Assembly (NCBI GenBank): GCA_000149225.2
Contig: CM000694.1
Coordinates: forward strand, 1 to 64,000
Direction: 5' to 3'
DNA length: 64,000 bases
From: Lachancea kluyveri NRRL Y-12651
Lineage: Eukaryota; Ascomycota; Saccharomycetes; Saccharomycetales; Saccharomycetaceae
Of the stretch, positions 35,301-45,955 are shown one piece after another; the stretch's first letter is position 1, and each line of letters starts with the position of its first letter. The notes beneath the pieces are model-generated. The model saw nothing but the letters and a program-made list of their open reading frames with translations, was not told the origin of the DNA and did not search any database. Position numbers and translations under genes: made by a program.

Positions 35301-37492
35301 ACCTTTTAAAGAGAGAAAAAGGAGAGTTTTTAATCTTAAAGTAACATTTGGCTCGTTTGGCCTTCTCGAAAGTTACCCTGGGGCTGTTAAAACTACCTAT
35401 GCATCCTAATTTGGAGTCATCTCGCACGTGTGTTTAATTATTGGTTTGCATATTAGTCAACCGTTGACACAGACTTGATCCCAATCACAATGTATTTGTT
35501 GCACGTCAGCCAACTCAAGAAAAAAGTAGCTTTCTAAGAGCCCATGGCTTAGTAATTTTTGTTAACTTTGAGATGCCTAGGTTATTCATAGGTTACTGCT
35601 GAGCGTAATTATCAGTTCAGCATATCAGTTAGACTATACTGCATTTACTACATTTACTGCACTTTTACTACTACACACAGTATATGCTTTTCCTTCAAAC
35701 TATTAAATAAGAGTTGAATAATTCGGTGGTGTTGTTCCGGGTAAGCGTATCTTGACCATACATGTAACAAAACATAAAGCCTTGGATTTATTTTTTTCGG
35801 GAATACACTGCAGGCTTTTCTGCATATTCAGAAATTTTTTCCTCTTTTGTTTTCGTAGGGAGGTGAGCATTTGGTTGGGCTGCCCGTTAATCCAAAAATT
35901 ATTGCATATGCAAAACTGTTTTATTTCTCATACAGTTCATACAGCCAAAAGGGGAAAACAAATGCAAAATAAATATATTCTGCGTTAAGTGAAATATTTC
36001 TGTAACATAAATATATACTTGTGTGTATATTTGTAACCTTCGCCCAACGTCATGACGGACCCGCGCTTATACTGTGGTTAACACGTAACCAGCTAGATAT
36101 TTTAGTCACATATAATGATAATAACTCCTGACCTGCTTAGTATTGCGCGCCAATGGTTTTCTCAAGTTAGTTTTCCAGGCTTCTTGCTCCGAAGCTTACT
36201 AACATCGATGCATCATTTATTAAACCAGAATCTAACATACAATATTCTGGAGTAAGATGGAGTATTTAAAGCTGATAGCTGAACAGTTTTGAGGTGCGGA
36301 CAAAACATTTTGGCATTCAAAATTTTTTCAAAGTGGCCTTTTGGTACCGTTGGCTTATAGAATTTTATTGGATAGGGCAGCCTCTTTGAATTTAATGTAG
36401 CTTGACGAGTTGGCAGTTTTTAGGTTAATTTTTTACAAAACTCTCATTCTTTCAACAATTTTATTATCGAATAGTCAACTCATTTGGTAATATTCTAACA
36501 TATCGGGAAGAAAAGTAACTCAGGATACGATGTGCTGATAAAAAATGTGTCAACTTCAATCCTTCCCCAACATTGATACTACTAGCAATAGCAAAATCTG
36601 TTAGAATAGCTCCACTATATTTTGCAGCTTTGACTGCCATCACACTTACCTCTCATCGCATATAGTGATATCTTGAGAGTTATCAATACCGTCGTTTTCG
36701 TATTGCTATTAAAAGCTTGGGTGGAAACTTTTGGCTCACAAACTACCTTTTTGCTGTTGTTGCTTGTACTAGAGCTAAATATAATTAAGAGAATGTTAGT
36801 TTTCAATTTCAAAAATTACTAAAAAGTCCTCGTAGCTAATCCCCTGTTATTTCAAGCTCGTGCCATTATGCAATGTTGTACTGGCGTGACGATTTGTGAC
36901 ACACCTTGCGCTCAAGTAATCTTTGGATTGGTTAAATGTACTCTTGTCTTTATCTCAGTCGTTTTGCGTTCTAGAAATTAAATGCGGATGAAATTGTTAT
37001 GAACTACTTTGTATGTTTATAGCCGGAAAATATCTCGAGTAATGGACTCTTCACTTTCCTATAATCAAAAATTACACAGCTCTTTGCTTTTCTTCCACCA
37101 CACAAATCTTGATAAGGGTATATCTCCATAAAACCTCAACGCAGTTGGGCTCTTCGTAAAAAGTAAAGATTTTTACAAAGATATTTACCTTCAGTGCTAT
37201 GACCTATCCGCTAGGACTGCCAAAAGATCGTGGTGTTGAATGAATGGGGACAGTATCACTATCTTACATGGTAACTTAGTAAGAGCTGGTAGCCCTTTGG
37301 ATGTGATAAACTATTTGGTTAGGCACCCTTACATACCAATAATGTAGCAGTCTGTTATTTTAATATTAGCCCTCATCAAAGTCAAACGAGCTGGAAGCTC
37401 TACGTGAAATAAGGCTAATAAAAAAATTTACCAAATTGGTATTCATTTAATAGTCCTAACTTGGTGGTATATATGGGACTCTATACACCTAC
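32365..37492. other. Gene desert of about 5.1 kb
   Basis: No intact gene. A TATA-type element (TATAAATA on the minus strand, 32443-32450) serves the Als/Sag1-like adhesin. On the minus strand at about 32890-33130 an open stretch of some 66 codons contains GQVGIWHRRCWRIDLLRKT and looks like decayed coding sequence, unidentified. From 33.6 to 37.4 kb all frames are short and AT-rich. Nothing identifiable as tRNA, centromere or telomere repeat was found. Confidence 0.55.
32443..32450 (-). promoter_or_regulatory. TATA box of the Als/Sag1-like adhesin
   Basis: TATAAATA on the minus strand, 79 bases upstream of the ATG at 32362-32364; good sequence and spacing for a yeast core promoter. Confidence 0.55.
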
Positions 37493-38485
37493 GGATTACT
37501 AAATTTCAAGATTTAAGTGACAGTATCACCAACGGATTGTTTAAATGAAATGAGCTTAAAGTTGAGCAGTTCCTCAGTCTTAGAATTATCCAGTATTGAG
37601 ATTCCTTGCAATCTCCGAGCTCCAGCACCTGGCTTCCCTACCATAATTTTCTCTTTTAACTATGGAAAATCTTCATTGCTTACATCAACAATATCTTGAA
37701 AGGTAAAACTACTTTCAGAAACAATCAAACGCTTGTTAGCTAGAGAACCCTCCAAAGGCTGACACATGAGCCCTAGCTAGGTCACAAATATCAATGAACC
37801 TACCGGCCCTTTTCTGGTCAACTTCTGTTTCAGGTGTGGAGTGAGGGTAATTATTGATAATCTGGTAAGATGCATTCATGTTTTTAGACTTTTTCATCGA
37901 AAATTTGAGGGCCAAAGACAAATACCGGATTTATAACTGTCATCTTGAATTTGATAATGTCCTTGTTAACATTCCAGAACTCCCAAACCGCCATTTCAGC
38001 AAACTTCTTGGACCCGAAGTATGCCCTAGACCCACTGGCAGATTCTTCGCATGTAACGGGATTCCATGTGTCTTCGTTTAGAATACGTCCTTTTTTGTAG
38101 TCCTGGTTGGCGCTGACGACGGTGGCATAAGATGATGTGGCTACAACGCGTTCGGCACATTTTACAGACTACTTCTTGATTGTTTCCAAGATGGATTTGG
38201 TACCATTATTCACTGGTGGAAGTACGTCTTTCCCATGGTAACTATTGGTGTGCAAAACTACCTTTATTTCCTGGCCGTACTTCTCAAATACATGGTTGAA
38301 AGAATCTAGTTTCGTGATATCTGGAACGACTTCCAGGCTTAAGTCCGACTGCAAAATTATCTTGTCAACTTTCTTTTGTGATCTGACAGAGCCAATAACT
38401 CGATATTTCTCAGAATCTAACAGGTCATTGATAATATACTGTGTGATATAGCCGTTGGATTCAGATATAAAAACGTTAGTTAGCA
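37493..38485 (-). pseudogene. GRE2-like NADPH-dependent methylglyoxal/aldehyde reductase, decayed
   Basis: Translated pieces in order follow S. cerevisiae Gre2 from the nucleotide-binding start (VFISESNGYI, where Gre2 has VFVSGANGFI) through VVPDITKLDSFNHVFEKYG. Next come RVVATSSYATVV, the catalytic-tyrosine block AYFGSKKFAEMAVWEF and INPVFVFGPQIFDEKV. The last pieces are FIDICDLARAHV, RLIVSESSFTFQDI, VGKPGAG and the end ILKF. Several stops interrupt it (for example after NEDFP and before ILKF), the glycine motif is altered, and frames change, so it is non-functional and fairly old. The lost enzyme would be a cytosolic short-chain dehydrogenase of the extended type. No start codon was pinned down. 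Confidence 0.8.
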
Positions 38486-40563
38486 GTAATGGTCTTGTGT
38501 TTATTTTATGCGTTTCTTGACTAAATACTATAAGGAGACTTCACATGATAGTACGTGAAGATTTGGAAGTCGACTGCTAATCAAGAGGTATCTGATATTC
38601 ATTCAGCTGAATGGCTTCAATAATAATTACAAATTGATGTACAGGCGAGCATGTTGACCCCTTGACAGGTTGTTGAGTGTACTTTTGGAGCTCTTGAACT
38701 GGAAGACCACTTTTGCGACAAGGAAATCAGGCTGTTTTTGAATCACTTTAAATGCGTTCATGACCAAGTTTACTATTTAATTGTTCCATCTGCCATTTTT
38801 GAAGCCATTTAAAGTTTTAAAAAATTCTTCCTTGACCGTGTGTTTTCTAAAGTATACGTCTGCTTAGGCTGAATCGGATTGCCCAAATTTGCTAACTATT
38901 CAATAATTCTGTATTAATCATGATCTTGTTGAAGCTTCTCTTGAGTTTATTAACATTTGCAACGTAATACTTTGTTTTTTTTTTCAGTTCTTGAGGTGTA
39001 CTTAGCCTGTAGCTACTTGCTTCATTCCCTCAGTGCAAAGAACTGACCTGTCTTAAATATTACGTATCTCAAATTCTCTTTTACTCCTGTGTATATTTCT
39101 ATCAGGTGGTGATTCGACAGGCTATTTTACTAGTACTACTACCCGCCCTTTTTAAATTGGATTGATTCCGAGCTTCTTGAGGAGTGAGATCATTTTTATT
39201 GGTTCATAGAGCTACTTGCCCACTTCGTACCTCGCTTCCGGCCGTAGCTTCTTTTATGTATACACAAAGATTACGTATTTCATCAAACCTCCAGTCTATG
39301 GACGTTTTCATTGCAGCTATGGAATTAGCATTTTACGTGGTCGAACAGTGTTATTCATATTGTCTTGATTACTTCAGCTTTCTGATGATCTTTCTGTTAG
39401 CTGTGAAATTCACACAAACTCCCTTTAGAATGTTTTAAGAGCGTACTTGGAAATCAGGAAGCTTTAACCTACGCTCTTTGGAATTTGAAGCTTGTGAATC
39501 TTTTAGCATTTAAAAAAAATTATGGCTAATATTTTGGGCAGCTACCCTGGGTTAAGAGAGGATTCTCTTTCTAATTTGTAGTTGTTAAATAACCCACCCT
39601 GGCCATTACTCTACAACTTTGTATGTTATATCCGAAAATGTACTCGCATCCCTTTCAATTGGTGTCAAGTTGTTTTTCTATGCTTCTGAAGAATATGTTT
39701 ATTTACTTGATTTTTAGGGCACTTTTTTTCCTATTAGAGCCAAATTTACCACGCAATAAAAAATATAAATTTAGCTAGTTATTTAAAAAAAATAAAAGAA
39801 CCAATAGATTGGATATCTTGAAGATGGCCTCTTATAACAGCAAAAAGTGACGCGTTAAACAGGATTGTTTCTAATAACTAGATTTTTATTATTCGTTTCT
39901 ACAATAAAGTATCATTAAAGTAATAGACTGCAGATACTGTCTTAGTGTGATCTAATAATGAGATTTTTCAGTACAGTGACTAGTTAAGTATGTTTCCCAT
40001 AAACTCAGACAATAAATTTAAAGTTTTTACTGTCCATGCTTCTAGTCTATCGGGTGTTCGTTTAGTTAGTGCAATTAATCATGTGCATCTCAGGAAACTT
40101 ACCTTTAATGAAGGCTCCATGTTTTTTTCTTGAATATGAATGTCGCTTTTGAAGCCTGTAACTGCAGTGCAACAATCTTTCTTCTTTTATTGGAAACCAG
40201 ATATCCTAGATTTACCATTATACTAGTTTCTAGTGGATTCGCAGCAACTTTTACTATAGGAATGTGCTACGGTAGACTCACAAATAACGCCTTGGTATGC
40301 AGCTTACTATAATCTGTATGTTTTATCCTTCCAGACCAAGTGGCTAAAAGTTTAACTACTATAAAACCACTGGTGTGCACCACATTCTGAGTACTAGTAA
40401 GACAATAGCCTTCAGAAAAAATTATTAAAACAAATTATCAGGTTAACACGAATCAGGGTATACCATTTTGTAAAACTTAGATACCAACAGATGAAATCTG
40501 TAAATAGTATAAAAATTAAAGCCAAGAGGGTCCCACATAGAACAGAATCTAGTTAGACTTCGT
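38486..40563. other. Intergenic region, no gene recognised
   Basis: Short frames only. The plus-strand frames 39184-39438 and 40130-40312 contain hydrophobic runs that could be scraps of a membrane-protein gene, but I cannot name a family. The minus-strand stretch around 38640-38860 also looks weakly protein-like. Confidence 0.45.
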
Positions 40564-42300
40564 TCATACAACAAAAGAGGCCAAAAAACAAAATATTGCC
40601 AAGTCCAGGCTAGGCAGGGAAGCAAATCCATAGTTAGAGCTAGATGATAAAGTTGAATTACTATTCGAGAAGTTGGCCAATTGAGCGTTGTATCTACCAG
40701 AAATGCTAGAAAAGCGAGCAACATAAGCAGAAGTAGTGCGGGAAGTGCGAGAGGTAGTGCGAGAGGTAGTGCGAGAGGTAGTGCGGGAGGTAGTGCGGGA
40801 GGTAGTGCGGGAGGTAGTGCGAGAGGTGGTGCGGGAGGTAGTGCGAGAGGAAGGGAAAGATGTCCTGGTAGGAGGAGGACTGGTCCTGGTATAGTTTGTA
40901 CTGAATGTTTGATTCAAAATCCAGGTATTCGAATAAGAGGCAGCTCTACTGGCGCTCGGAATACTACTTTCAATATATTCATAGTCAAAAGCATCCAAGT
41001 ATTCTATACCAGAAGCTGGTGCCATCGAAATTTCCAGGTCCTCCAAGTTGAATAAAACGTAAGTGGCAGCAAAAAAGCCATTGCCAAGGGTCAAATAGCT
41101 CTTGTTATGAGGTTTGACCATAACCGCACACATGTCGTCCGCGGTTCTATTGCTCTCAACCTTGAAAGTGTAACCGCTTAAAGGTGTTTCAATCTCAAAT
41201 CCGCCAAAATCGTAGATAAACGTAGCATTGGTATCACAAGGTATGACGTAAAGATCCTTATGCTTTGCCCCCTTCTCTAGGTCCATTTCGTCAACAAACG
41301 AATCAAATAGCTCTTCTGGAAGGTACGTAAACATAGAACCGGTGCTCAACAAAGCGGGGTATTTTTCACTTAAAACACTGAAGTTCGTCCCATTTATAGA
41401 GGTGGTCAGGTTCTGCAAAGTGATATGAAATCTCGCAGGTTCATCGAGTTCAGGATCTACGTTGACAAGCGGCAGTGTATATAACACATTACCTTTGTAT
41501 AGATCGTGGTACAAACCACCAAAAAATATTCCACCCCCAGTGCCATTTAATTCGGATGTGTATACCGAGTAGGCTATTTTTTCGATCCAACCCTGGGTCT
41601 TAAGCCGATAAAGCAAAGAATTGTAAACGAAAGGATCATCGCCTTGGTTTGTGGCTTGGTTAGCCCTTAAACCTAGGCCCAAACTTCCAACTGTTAAATT
41701 AGTTTCAGAAACAAGTGCAATATTGACATTATAAAAACTGGGATATCCAAATGAAAAAGTGTCTTGAGACCAGGTACCATTAGCATAGCTGTAATCGTCA
41801 TACTGGACATGGAAATCAAGGTCATTTAAAACAAAAGAGCTGGAATCTTCAGGATAGAAGACATTAACAAGTTTACACTGATACGCATCACTCCTAGATG
41901 CGGTTTCGTTGGCCAAAGTTGAATTTGAGTTAGAATCAATATTTACTGTACCATTTTCCGATTCACAAAATGTACTATTACTATTAAGGAGCCAGATATC
42001 AGAGGAGTCCGTGTCAAGCAAAAATCTGATAGCCTGGGATGGAGTGCCAACATACATGTAAGTTAAAAACAGATATCCATTTGAGGAAGTATAGTTTGCA
42101 TGTGTCTCATCATCATCGTCGTAGTAGTCATAGTAGTCATAGTAATCATCATCGTCTCTTTTAAACAGGTTTCGATTGACAGGCACCCGCTCTATTTCTA
42201 GTTTCAAGGGCTCGCGATGGTTCTGTCTTGAAAAGACAGCGCAAGTAATCAGTGGAATTAGTAGATTTAGAAGGATGTATGATAAAAGTAAGTATTTCAT
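40564..42300 (-). CDS. Yapsin-like GPI-anchored protein lacking catalytic residues
   Basis: A 578-residue protein with the fold marks of a yapsin (aspartyl protease of pepsin type): signal peptide (1-21), propeptide ending in a Kex2-type KR (47-48), an acidic D/Y tract, then N- and C-terminal pepsin lobes and a GPI-type tail. The first active-site motif reads D96-T-D-S-S instead of D-T-G-S-S. The second reads S319-T-G-S where family members have D-T-G-S/T, so the second catalytic aspartate is gone. The frame is otherwise intact, suggesting a retained non-enzymatic role. Before the tail lies a run of about nine TTSR units, unusual for yapsins. I start at the ATG at 42298-42300, just before the signal peptide (MKYLLLSYILLNLLIPLITC), rather than 20 codons upstream. 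Confidence 0.86.
   Translation of the reverse strand: MKYLLLSYILLNLLIPLITCAVFSRQNHREPLKLEIERVPVNRNLFKRDDDDYYDYYDYYDDDDETHANYTSSNGYLFLTYMYVGTPSQAIRFLLDTDSSDIWLLNSNSTFCESENGTVNIDSNSNSTLANETASRSDAYQCKLVNVFYPEDSSSFVLNDLDFHVQYDDYSYANGTWSQDTFSFGYPSFYNVNIALVSETNLTVGSLGLGLRANQATNQGDDPFVYNSLLYRLKTQGWIEKIAYSVYTSELNGTGGGIFFGGLYHDLYKGNVLYTLPLVNVDPELDEPARFHITLQNLTTSINGTNFSVLSEKYPALLSTGSMFTYLPEELFDSFVDEMDLEKGAKHKDLYVIPCDTNATFIYDFGGFEIETPLSGYTFKVESNRTADDMCAVMVKPHNKSYLTLGNGFFAATYVLFNLEDLEISMAPASGIEYLDAFDYEYIESSIPSASRAASYSNTWILNQTFSTNYTRTSPPPTRTSFPSSRTTSRTTSRTTSRTTSRTTSRTTSRTTSRTTSRTSRTTSAYVARFSSISGRYNAQLANFSNSNSTLSSSSNYGFASLPSLDLAIFCFLASFVV
40733..40850 (-). repeat. 12-bp repeat coding TTSR units
   Basis: About nine copies of a 12-base unit coding T-T-S-R in the stalk of the yapsin-like protein, giving a basic, Ser/Thr-rich stretch in front of the GPI signal. 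Confidence 0.9.
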
Positions 42301-44949
42301 GCTTAGATAATTGCTAGATGTGCATATAAAATCTGTAACGACAGATCTGAAAATTAGCAAAACCTTAGATTTATATCTGTTGGCAGTTTTGCCTCTGAGA
42401 AAGCAGAGGACCCTGAAAAGCCACCTTTACATCATTTCGGATGGCTAACTAAGATCCACGACAAAGCATCTGGTGGCTTTGAAGGAACAAAAAGCAAAGC
42501 AAAATTCTAGGTAATCAAAATATTACCAAATAGATCTAACTAAAAGCATCCCATAATGCGTCCAGGTTCTCGTTATGATCTCATATCCGAAAAAAGTTGT
42601 CCAGAAACGAGGTCCCTTTTCACGGGTTTTGGAGAACATGCACTTGGTGCGTGCCGATATATGATGACATGACCACAATAAAGTGGCTGAAAAACAGATG
42701 ACACCAAAAAAATGCAGAGGCCTCTAGAGATCTGATAGTGATGACTCAGGAAGAATGAATATCACACTCTTCTGTAGTGTTGATTAAGCTTTCAATTACA
42801 CATGAGAATTGTAGATGTCAAGGGAGAATATCTCGATGCACTCATACAGTTATCGTATAGTCCATGTGTAACGAAATAGCAAGATCAGGATGCCATTGAA
42901 ATAATCCAACACGCAGCCATTATAACAAGATTTAATTTAGTGTACAGGGTCGAATCTGATGTACTTTTCAGAGAAACGTTACTATAATTTCCATCAACTA
43001 AGGTGCAGTTGAAAAAGACGCATGATCCTATATCCCATAGCTGACTGTTTTTCTGTAGGACACGTTGCTTCCAGTCACCGACTTATACATACAATTGCCC
43101 ACAAATTTTTTTAAAAAAAACAAAGAAAAGCAGTCTTCAGTCCCAACTTCTATTTTAGTACTGGAGCGCCTCAAAAGTTTAATGAAGCACATGGTGCCAA
43201 ACTCCTGGATTTTACAGAATTTTTACTGGGATATTTTGCAAAAGAGTTTGCCCGAAAAAGAAAAATGGCCGTATTTGGATTAGTATGGCGTCATGCTATC
43301 TTCAGTTGAGTTTCGGTACTCGTTTTAGAAATTTCCGTCCAACTAATAAACCTGAATATGCAGATGATAGCTGTCTGCTGTTATAATACCTCAAGATTTC
43401 ATCTTTCTATCCTGTTTGCTTTAAAAGTACTCATGCAGAACCACAGCTTTCTTAAGATAGAAGGATTAAATTTAATATATCAAACCATTGCAGACAAACT
43501 ATTATACCAGGGATTTTTCGTAGGAGATAAAAAAAAGCTTCCTTGGTCCATGTTTTTTATCAAACTGATTGGCATTACCTCATGAGCTTTCATAACTCAA
43601 CTGCTGTATTTTATCCCATTTGCTCCAACACCTATTACTCAAGCTGGTGCGATCCCGATTCTAAAAATGAGTCAAGAGAAATTGCAAGCCATTGGAAAAC
43701 TGGAATTACAAGAAGCCACACTCTTTCTTGTGCTTATCTCCTTCATATGAATCTTCAGTAATGGCATTTATCTTTATCTGTCCGGATATTTAACAATTGT
43801 CCGACGCTAGGTTTTTCTGCAACAGAGTAAACTCTGAACATTTTATAGTTGAACAGGTTGCTTCAGAATCAAAAAAGCTTTACAATCCAATACAGTACCG
43901 AAAGCTGTTGCTTTGGATAAACAAGAATTACTGCTTCAAAGTATACCAATTTTTTTTCGAAAAAGATTAGACAAACTAAAATAAAAAATTGGTTGTTTTT
44001 CCCACATATATAGATTTAACTCGTTAGCCATGACTGATTCGTAGCCGTAAATCCACTAATAATCTGAGATTTACTCAGAAGCTTACCAATCTATCCACTC
44101 TTAATTTCCGGTTCCAGATCTAAGCTTACATTAAACCAGTCTATCTTGGATGCTTGGTTTTTCTGATTTGGGAAAAAAAAATGTGATTAGCACAGGGTGC
44201 CCTTTTCAGAATTACCGCTATTAATTACTTTAAAAACTCTATTTTTGAGAGCCTTTACTAAGAAAGCCTTTCCATTATATATTTATGCTAGATTTAATAT
44301 ATAGACGTGCTCGACGGATGTATTTTCAGACCACGAGAATGTAAATTGGCTTGTGAATTGTTTCCTATGTCATGCTAGTTAGACTTGACATAGTTTCTCT
44401 CACTATGGGAGAAATTTCATACAATTTCCGTACTACTAAATATACATCTGACTTTATTTGGTCAACAAGTGCCCCCTCCCCATATTTCTTTCAGTTATTA
44501 GTTCTATATGAGATCTACAAACGAAATGAGAATATAAAACTCACCGACAGTCTGTAGTCAAATTACCAATTATGATTGGTACACAAGTGACTATTACACC
44601 TTTGATCGCCTTTAATTTCCCTATACAGTATTCGCTGCTGCTATATGTTATATTGCCTCTGGCTTGGCAACAGCTGCTTTTCGACCTGTATGATAGTTGG
44701 CTTTGACTCACTGTATGCCAATGTACATGCCAAGCTCTTCATATATACCGTATACAATGATATGAACATTTAAGTAGATTTTCGTATGTGGGTATACTTA
44801 TTTGTAGCTTACTTTTCGTACTGGGTTAACTTATGGCATGCGTTTGGCGACATAATTAGATCGTTTACCTTCTCTCCGATCGGTAACGCCAGTTTTGCTC
44901 TGTGACACATAGCCGTGCTATCAAAAAAGGTAGAGGATACCCATTCAGC
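42301..44949. other. Intergenic region, no gene recognised
   Basis: About 2.6 kb without a convincing gene. Plus-strand frames at 43065-43283, 43358-43585 and 43543-43761 follow one another in different frames and may be one decayed gene, but I recognise no family. The left end holds the promoter of the yapsin-like gene. Confidence 0.45.
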
Positions 44950-45495
44950 ATGGCTTTTTTAAAATACGCGTTTCTTGAAATGGACTTTGCAACCGCAGTA
45001 TTAGTAGTTGAGAAAGAGTCAAACGCCCTGGTGTATGCGTCTTTAGGGACGTCTAGGACGTGCATGCCTTCCGAAACAAGGTCTTCATTCGGGAAGCTTT
45101 CCAAAAAGGAGAAGCAAAAATACCATTTAATTCAGCAAGAGGACGAAGGCGTGGAATAAGTCAAGAAATGGTATGAAATTTTACTACAGCCTAATGTGAA
45201 GGCTTCGGATTTAGAATATAAATTCATATTTGGGACTAGTTTTCAGAGGAAAGTCTGGAATGAGCTACTCAATGTTGAATACGGCAGAACTGTGAGTTAC
45301 AGTGATATAGCCCAGCGTCTTGGGGCTCCTAAAACCGTTAGAGCTGTAGGTGTCTCATGTGACCAAAATAAACTGGCAGTGATTGTTCCTTGCCATAGAA
45401 TTTTGAATAAAGCTGGAAAACTAAACGGTTATAAATGGGGATTACACGCTAAAAAGACTTTGCTTCAAAGGGAGGGAGTGCAGATCGACTCATAA
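44950..45495 (+). pseudogene. MGT1: MGT1-like O6-methylguanine-DNA methyltransferase with one premature stop
   Basis: A 182-codon frame, close to the 188 residues of S. cerevisiae Mgt1, which removes alkyl groups from O6-alkylguanine by transfer to its own cysteine. The N-terminal part starts MAFLKYAFLE and contains LVYASLG. The catalytic part has FGTSFQRKVWNELLNVE, the arginine-finger stretch VRAVGVSC, then the active-site V-P-C-H-R (Cys codon 45391-45393) and GYKW. The only lesion is TAA at 45157-45159 (codon 70), in the same frame, in a poorly conserved linker. An ATG at 45196 could restart translation at the catalytic domain without the N-terminal domain. Sequencing error or a polymorphic allele are alternatives. 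Confidence 0.88.
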
Positions 45496-45887
45496 TAACA
45501 TCCCTGCGTTTCCTGGTTTTCAACTTTGAACAAACAATTAGAACTTTCATAAGCAAAGCAATCTGTATAGTTTGCAAGTTCGAAGATTTTTCCAAACTTC
45601 ACAAAACTAACATGACCCCTCTCCCCCTCCGAATTTAAAAAAAGGAACTTGAAAGTATGGAACCATTGGTTATCTGGTGATGTGAACCTTTCTTTTACAA
45701 AACAGATTATTTCATTCCATCCGAATGCGGAGCGAGGGCTGGCTAAATAAGGCACTGGATCAAAGAAAAAAAAAAGAGCCCTTAGTTTCTTCTCAATCGC
45801 TAATACAAAGGTATATATCAAATCAGAAAATAACTGGGCCCACCTGTATTCCTTTGTATTCAATAATCCTCTTGTGCTTGCGAATCG

Positions 45888-45895
45888 TATATAAG
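45888..45895 (+). promoter_or_regulatory. TATA box of the alcohol dehydrogenase gene
   Basis: TATATAAG, 61-68 bases before the chosen ATG at 45956. Its place inside the longer open frame argues against the upstream start. Confidence 0.55.
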
Positions 45896-45955
45896 CAAGG
45901 GTTCCGCAACCCCACCGTTCGCTTAGAAACATTACAGAAACAACGCCCTACAAGA

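Noticed and set aside
42301-42360. 20-codon upstream extension of the yapsin-like protein
   Set aside because: The signal peptide begins at the ATG at 42300; the extra residues would bury it.
43065-43761. Three consecutive plus-strand frames that could be one decayed gene
   Set aside because: No recognisable family signature in any of them; recorded only as unassigned intergenic sequence.
45725-45955. 77-codon N-terminal extension of the alcohol dehydrogenase
   Set aside because: It has no similarity to the family, contains the TATA box at 45888 and is followed by the ATG where homology starts.
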